NCBI RefSeq assembly: GCF_022458985.1
Contig: NC_061777.1
Coordinates: forward strand, 20,239,668-20,303,667
DNA: 64,000 nucleotides
Origin: Mugil cephalus
Taxonomy: Eukaryota; Chordata; Actinopteri; Mugiliformes; Mugilidae
Reading direction: 5' to 3'
Shown here: positions 51,155-64,000 of the stretch, one piece after another
How positions within the stretch are numbered: the stretch's first letter is position 1
How the letters are laid out: every line of letters starts with the position of its first letter
Position numbers and translations under genes: made by a program
The notes under the pieces: model-generated
The model's input: only the letters and a program-made list of their open reading frames with translations
What the model was told of the DNA's origin: nothing
Database searches by the model: none

Positions 51155-54100
51155 TTTTGTTTTCTGTAAAGAGCTGTTACTTAATAGAAACCTTTAGAGA
51201 AAAATGTATTTACTCCCTCTTCAGCAACGAAGCTCTCACAACCTTTTGAAAGAAAACTTTAGTTTTCTTCTCCTGCACCTATGGCCCCGCTATTTACATC
51301 CAGTTTTTTACTATCTTGTCCACTGTTGTAGTCCGAAGTGTAACCCTGAAACTGACACTTGCTCGTGAACTTATTCGCTTACGTTTTTTTGCAGTCAGGA
51401 GAGAGACAGAAGTGAGACAAGCAGTGAGTGACAGGGCGTGCCCCAGCCTCAACCCCTCTGTCATGTCTGTCCCACAGAGCAGCCAGGGCACTAGGGATCT
51501 GTCATATACAGACAGCCTTCTCATAGACGGGGCCCGGGCCCTCGGCAGAGACAGAAACATCAACAACAACCAAAGAGCGCAGACGGGAAGAGGAGACCCG
51601 CTGTCTTCAGCTGTCATCTCTGCTTCAGGAGGCCAACAGAAGGTTCAGACAAGACTTCATCGTCTGTGGACAACCTATTTACATCATTAAAAGTATTAGA
51701 AGTTTACAGCAAAAGAGCCAACTACACCCAAAACCACACCGACCGCATTTAGACACAAAACAGCTGTACATCATCTTAACTATTGTTAACGAGAAGGGAG
51801 AATCTGTCGCAGTGAACAAACAAATTAAAACTGCCCTTTCTGTTTTGAAATCAGCAGTCTGTGGTGCACGGAGTTAAGCCCGTCTGCTGTGGTTTTTGCG
51901 CACAGAGTGTCTGAGCTCTCTTTTTTATGCACTTGGCATAGGGAGGAATGCCAGCACAAGAGACATGTCTCCTTCACCTTGCACATGGACCCTGGCCAGA
52001 ATGATATTCATGAGTTCCAGCATTTCACTGCTGTAATCCCTCTCTCAGTCTTTTCACGCGCATTGACAGCTCCCCTGCGCTAAACTCTTCTCCCTCGCGC
52101 CCATAAATAATCAGTTCATTTGTGAGGGGACAGAGGCGCACAACAACGGGCTGATGTAACCTCTTTGTTTCCTGGAGGCCCGAGTAAGCAGGGACACACA
52201 GATACAATGTACACGCCATCACCAGTGCACCCCCCCCCTGCCCAGGACCCTCTCTGCTAACTGCACGAAGCTAAGAAATGATCTCTGATTGACGACATGT
52301 CGCCTTCACCAGAGTGGCAGAGAGTTGAAGGGCAGGTCATCTGTCAGCGGTGACAGGAAACGCAGGGTGGAGATTAATGCAGGGGATCAGGCGTTTCTCT
52401 AGACCTGCAGATGATGATCCCCAACTGGAATAAATCAAACCTCTCTGGTAAACAAGAACACAAAGCAATTCATCGAGCAGGCCACCAACGGAACATGCAC
52501 GAGGATCATCTTGCGCATATTACCGACTTTCAGAGAACTTTGCAGATTTATACGTTCAAGATGTGATGCGTTCATAACCGCGGAGCGCGAACTGTCCCTG
52601 TACGTGTATGCTGGTAACTGGAATCTTTAAATGAACAAGCTGAGACAGTTCAGAAATATATTTTCAATGAAGAGATGGAGTGTGATGGTCGATGCGGAAT
52701 AAATCGCATTTTATTTTGACTTCCCCACTTCACACTTACACTTCTACACACCGATTACACTCACCGGATACCGTCTGGCTACAGCCATGCTAGCAGGTCT
52801 GGTGGGCTATAGGGCTTTGAGCTGAATGATCACGTCAGTCTGCTAATGAGCACCATTAAGGAAGCTAACCATTGAGCTTTGACACTGTCCTATGGGGTGA
52901 AGGGGTAAATTATAGACTTTATACTTCCATTCATACATGATAGCATAAGACAAAGATATTGGGCTATCGACTTTGACGTGTAAAATGGTAAGATAACTTC
53001 TCAGCTCTGGTTTATTAATCCATTTTGCTTTGTTTTGACATTACATTCATTATAATATCCAAACCTATTGCAAAAGAACATCTATCGTTTTCTACCATTA
53101 AAGCTAGTAAATAAATACTCATTAAGTCACTGCAGTTTAATGACAGATAAGTTAATATAATTGTGATTTAGTACTACAGTGTTTAAATATTTACATCATT
53201 ATGTAGTGGGTGATGAAGAAAAGCTGTATGTAAGCTAATGCAGTGTTGATGTACAGATATCTGGATGAGAATGCAGAATGACGGACAAACCCTCTGTGAC
53301 GTAGGACTCCTGAAGAGCGGTTTTGAAGCTTGGTGTGTGTGGTGGCTCTGGCTGTCACCATCTTGGTCCTTAAAAATGGTTTGAGTGGAGCGGAGAAAGG
53401 TTGCTAACACCTAGGCAGACAGCTAGCCACCTGCAAGTGCACCGACCTCTCAAAGTTGTCATTAATGTGGACATTGGCTACAGAAGCCAGACGTCTTATT
53501 TCAACCCGACTTTATGGTAGAAATCCATTTTTAGAAGTTCACAACCTATCAAAACATGTTTTTGAAACTAGACTCAAGTGGCTGTTTGAGGAACTACAGA
53601 TTACGGCACGTCTTCACTGGCGTCATTGATTAAATCATTAGACAGTTGCTGGTGGATTCTGAGGTTGTTTCTGCTGTAGATTTACATTAAAAACACTGAA
53701 CTGGCAAAACACAAGTTGACTTTTATTATGAAATAGTTGCAGCAAATGTTTTGTCTGTTAGCTTAATTGTTACCAGTTGCATTAAACCACATTGGCTGCT
53801 ACCTCCAGTAACTACAGGTGTCGTAAATCCCCTCACACGAAATCTGCGAGATCTCGATGTTTTAATTTGCCACTTTAAGATCAAGATTGTGAGTTTATTT
53901 CAGAGCTAAGCTTTTCTTAATTTGCATCCTGCAATCAGGGGCATTAGCCAGACTGAATGATCTTCCTTTCGCTTATGCACTAAAAGGTCTTAAAAACAAA
54001 CCGTTGCTACATTGGGCGGCAGTATATTATGGTGAGCAGAATTGAACCAGGGTGTTGCTGAAACCGTAACATGCCAATTACAGCTGGCTGAAATTCCAGT

Positions 54101-54899
54101 ATTCCCAAATCAGTTTGCATTCCCCAATCAGTCATCAGATGGTAATTTCTCTGAGGAGACAAAACAGGACATAGCAGTCCCTTCTTCTTTCATCTGAGCG
54201 ATTAGAAACCATTTAATTATATACCGTTCATTCCCCAGTCATAACAGCCAAGAGCCGACACCTTCCCCTGTGTGCCCTCATCAGAGTAAAATATAGACAC
54301 ACGCTGATTGAGTTCATAAATCACAGCTATCAGATGAGAACCAATAATTTAACTGTTGCTCTACCGGAGGATGGCTGATGAACTCTGTTCTCCCAAACTC
54401 TTCCTGTGCCATCTGTCAGAAGTGATGATACCCTCCACCTAATGGCACCTCTGCTCCTCACTCGGCACCATTAGCAGGTTATAAAGCAAGGCCTCATCCG
54501 TCCTTTCTATCCTCGAATATAGCTCTTCATCGTCACCTCAACCACAGCACACAGATGAGTTTTTATTACTCCCCCGTTTCCCGGAGTGAATGCCATTTTT
54601 ACTAAAAACAATCGCATTTGTTTCCATCCTGAAGGAAATCCGATGGAAACCATCGACACCAAGACGGATGCCGCGTTCTTCAAGACCACGACACGCTCTG
54701 TTGAGTGTATCGCACTGTGGTTTTAACTTACGAATCCCGGCAGCTTCTGTAAACTTGTGTAACTGGCAGCGTTAACGTTAACATGGCTCTGCCGTCCATT
54801 AGCAAATAAACAGCTCTTGCCCTTTCTGTAACACAGTACGCGCTGAAGGCTAACTGCATTGACCTGAGCTGTAAGAGCTGGCTTTTAAAAAGGGCCGAG

Positions 54900-55180
54900 C
54901 GAGTCGCGCTGTGTGGCCGATAGTACCCTGTTGCGTGGAGACTGCAATCCAGGTGATGCATCAGCCAATGGCAGGAAGCCAGAGTCAGACACAGGCATCA
55001 AGGTTGGCGCGGCTGATGGATGGAAGTGTAGCACCAGCACTTGCCAAGCCATTCACACGGCCATAAATTACATGTTTACTGCCGGCTGTGGCTCTCTACG
55101 CTCGCCTGCGTTTCGTCTGATGTCAGCAGCGCATTATCATATCTAATCAGACCCCAGCAACCCACGTTAAATGGGTGTGG
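54900..55180. promoter_or_regulatory. Candidate regulatory element near fgfr1 3' end
   Basis: This non-repetitive block combines a CCAAT-type word ('cagccaatggcagg'), 'ggccataaattacatgttta' (which contains HOX-type CCATAAA, a TAAATTA core and a FOX-type TGTTTA) and 'cattatcatatctaatcag' (GATA/homeodomain-like). It has no coding frame of note. The call rests on motif density only; conservation cannot be assessed here. Confidence 0.2.
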
Positions 55181-55300
55181 GATTGAAGTGGCCATCTTTC
55201 CATCTCTGTAAACATAATTTACATCACAAACATGGAAATCGTCATATTTATAGACAGGTTTATGGAGTAGAGTTCAAATTCTGAAAGCTCCTCTAGTTTG

Positions 55301-55321
55301 TTTATTATTAACATTTTTATT
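55301..55321 (-). terminator. fgfr1: Candidate poly(A) signals for fgfr1
   Basis: Two adjacent plus-strand 'tttatt' words (55301-55306 and 55316-55321) give AATAAA on the minus strand. They are the first clear signals after the fgfr1 stop at 56455-56457 and imply a 3' UTR of roughly 1.1 kb, which includes the CA-rich repeat at 55585-55662. Confidence 0.35.
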
Positions 55322-55584
55322 TAATGTAATTCTTTTTATGATGACATACGTGTTCTGCAACCCTTCATCAGAAGTTATATGGCAGCAAATGTAACTCCTG
55401 TTAAAGCATTTACAGTAGAAGATCAGTTCATCACATGGAAGGCATGCACAGTGGAAGTGCATGATGTTGACTGAAGCAGATAGCTCTGGATTTTAACAAG
55501 CACGGCGTACAACCAGGGATATTTACAGTTGTGACCATCCTTGAAATTCAATGAACAACCTTGAATGAGACAATAAAAGTTTGC

Positions 55585-55662
55585 ACACACATCCAGCACA
55601 CACATACACACACATACATACATACACACACACATACATACAGAGACAGCCGTGCACAGACA
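55585..55662. repeat. CA / CATA simple repeat
   Basis: Interrupted CACACA and CATACA units lie in the predicted fgfr1 3' UTR (UG-rich in the transcript). The repeat produces spurious His-Thr and Cys-Val open frames. Confidence 0.85.
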
Positions 55663-56454
55663 CACAAACATTTTCATAAATCTATTTTTTTTTCTGCTGG
55701 AGAGAAAACCCCAAACACTGAGTTACACTGTATTGCAAAGTTGTATCATGAAAAGCATTTACAGTTAAAAAAATATAAAACCCGATATATATATTTTTCC
55801 ACAGACGATTATGTAGTAAATTTAAGGGGAATTGAGGCTGTGGTACAGCAATAAAAACTGGCCATGTCATGTCAAAGTACCCTCATATAACAACTGCCCC
55901 TAAGGACTATATTCAAAAATGGATCAAAACAAAATAAATCAATTATGGTAATAAAAATAAGAGTACAGTGTAAATATATATTCATATTTATAATTTTCTA
56001 ACTGTATTTACAAGGAGATGGTGAGTGATGCAGCAGATCATGGTGCTGCATGTCTCTTGGGTTTGGTCTGCTCTTCTTCAGTACTGATGAAACGACCATG
56101 GAGGAAGGAACAAAATGAAAGCTACAAAAAAAAAAAAATGGACACAGTCCTACTCAGTCCTTTCCATTCTTCTGATCCGACCATGGGGGGATGGACTGCT
56201 TTTTTCTGAAACTGTGACAAACAGCCACTCCTGTTAATACGAAGTGCCCCAATAAACAACGTCACCACCAAGAACCGGGAAACGGCTGTAATCTTCAGTC
56301 CATAGGATCCAACAAGTTCTACCAAGTGTCTCAAAGCTCCTTTCTCACCGAGCACCAGTGTTTTTAGCTTCATGTCTGGGAATGTAGGGGGAGAAGTCCA
56401 ACCCCATGAGGCAGGGAGCGGAGGAAATGTCAATGTCTGAATGAAGATGAGGTA

Positions 56455-63690
<7,236 letters not shown>

Positions 63691-64000
63691 CTGCAACACA
63701 ACCAAACAACACACAAATGTTAGCTTTAACGTTTGATGAGCAGTCAAGCAAATGTGCAATAATTCAAAAGTGTTCACGGCTGACTGATGTTCAAACAATA
63801 GCCGAATAAAACTTGTGGCACATTGAGGCTTTGTAAATGGAAATGACCCGGGTTGATGGTAAACAAGGTCACATGCATTATTAGAGCCAACACCATTTCA
63901 GGCTACAATTTCTAAGTTACAACCTTTAATGGAGAATTAAAAATATATTTGTGAAGCAATATGATGCCTCAATTTGCCCCCTTGGGGACAAATTGAACCT

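Larger units (their letters stand above)
44955..55300. other. Intergenic region between lgi3 and the 3' end of fgfr1
   Basis: No protein-coding exon is supported. The first ~200 bases should hold the lgi3 5' UTR and promoter. From about 45.7 to 46.8 kb it is very AT-rich. Around 47.89-48.02 kb there is a degenerate teleost repeat. At 50663-51154 there is a Tc1-derived element. The block 54900-55180 is unusually rich in transcription-factor-like words. Open frames here are shadows or low-complexity products. Confidence 0.45.

Overview
This is vertebrate nuclear DNA, most likely from a ray-finned (teleost) fish. The coding exons are separated by GT-AG introns and encode proteins close to human CCDC92, CHMP7, LGI3 and FGFR1. 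The introns are short by mammalian standards. The interspersed repeats are types I recognise from fish: Tc1-like transposon relics, a MITE with terminal inverted repeats, and the common teleost repeat rich in 'ttagcttagc' words. There are no bacterial-type operons.

Layout. (1) 1-24.1 kb: no gene that I can support. It is AT-rich intergenic or intronic DNA with a Tc1-like relic at 12.93 kb, teleost repeats at 16.54 and 19.53 kb and possible conserved non-coding segments. (2) 24.6-31.9 kb: ccdc92 on the plus strand, with a likely 5' UTR/promoter region near 24.6-24.8 kb, three coding exons (27396-27531, 28055-28096, 30078-30886) and a poly(A) signal at 31917. Its second coding intron holds a ~690 bp MITE. 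(3) 33.8-37.96 kb: chmp7 on the minus strand, rebuilt as ten exons and 448 aa, convergent with ccdc92. Its second intron holds a Tc1-like relic. (4) 39.5-44.95 kb: lgi3 on the minus strand, rebuilt as nine coding exons and 543 aa. (5) 45-55.3 kb: a ~10 kb intergenic stretch with another Tc1-derived element at 50.66 kb, several simple repeats and a candidate regulatory block near 55 kb. (6) 55.3-63.69 kb: the 3' part of fgfr1 on the minus strand, from the first half of immunoglobulin domain III to the stop codon, with both alternative IIIb and IIIc exons. The 5' exons lie beyond the right edge of the window.

The genes do not form one pathway. CCDC92 is a centriole/cilium-associated coiled-coil protein. 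CHMP7 is the ESCRT-II/ESCRT-III hybrid that starts nuclear-envelope sealing. LGI3 is a secreted LRR-EPTP neuronal ligand. FGFR1 is a receptor tyrosine kinase. CHMP7, LGI3 and FGFR1 are all on human chromosome 8p, so this block looks like a compact version of that synteny; CCDC92 is on 12q in human. All exon models join in frame, and each rebuilt length agrees with the family. The most interesting details are the conserved non-canonical GA 5' splice site in fgfr1, two Tc1-derived elements that share an internal deletion, and perfect intronic inverted repeats. I did not find a clearly new biological system.
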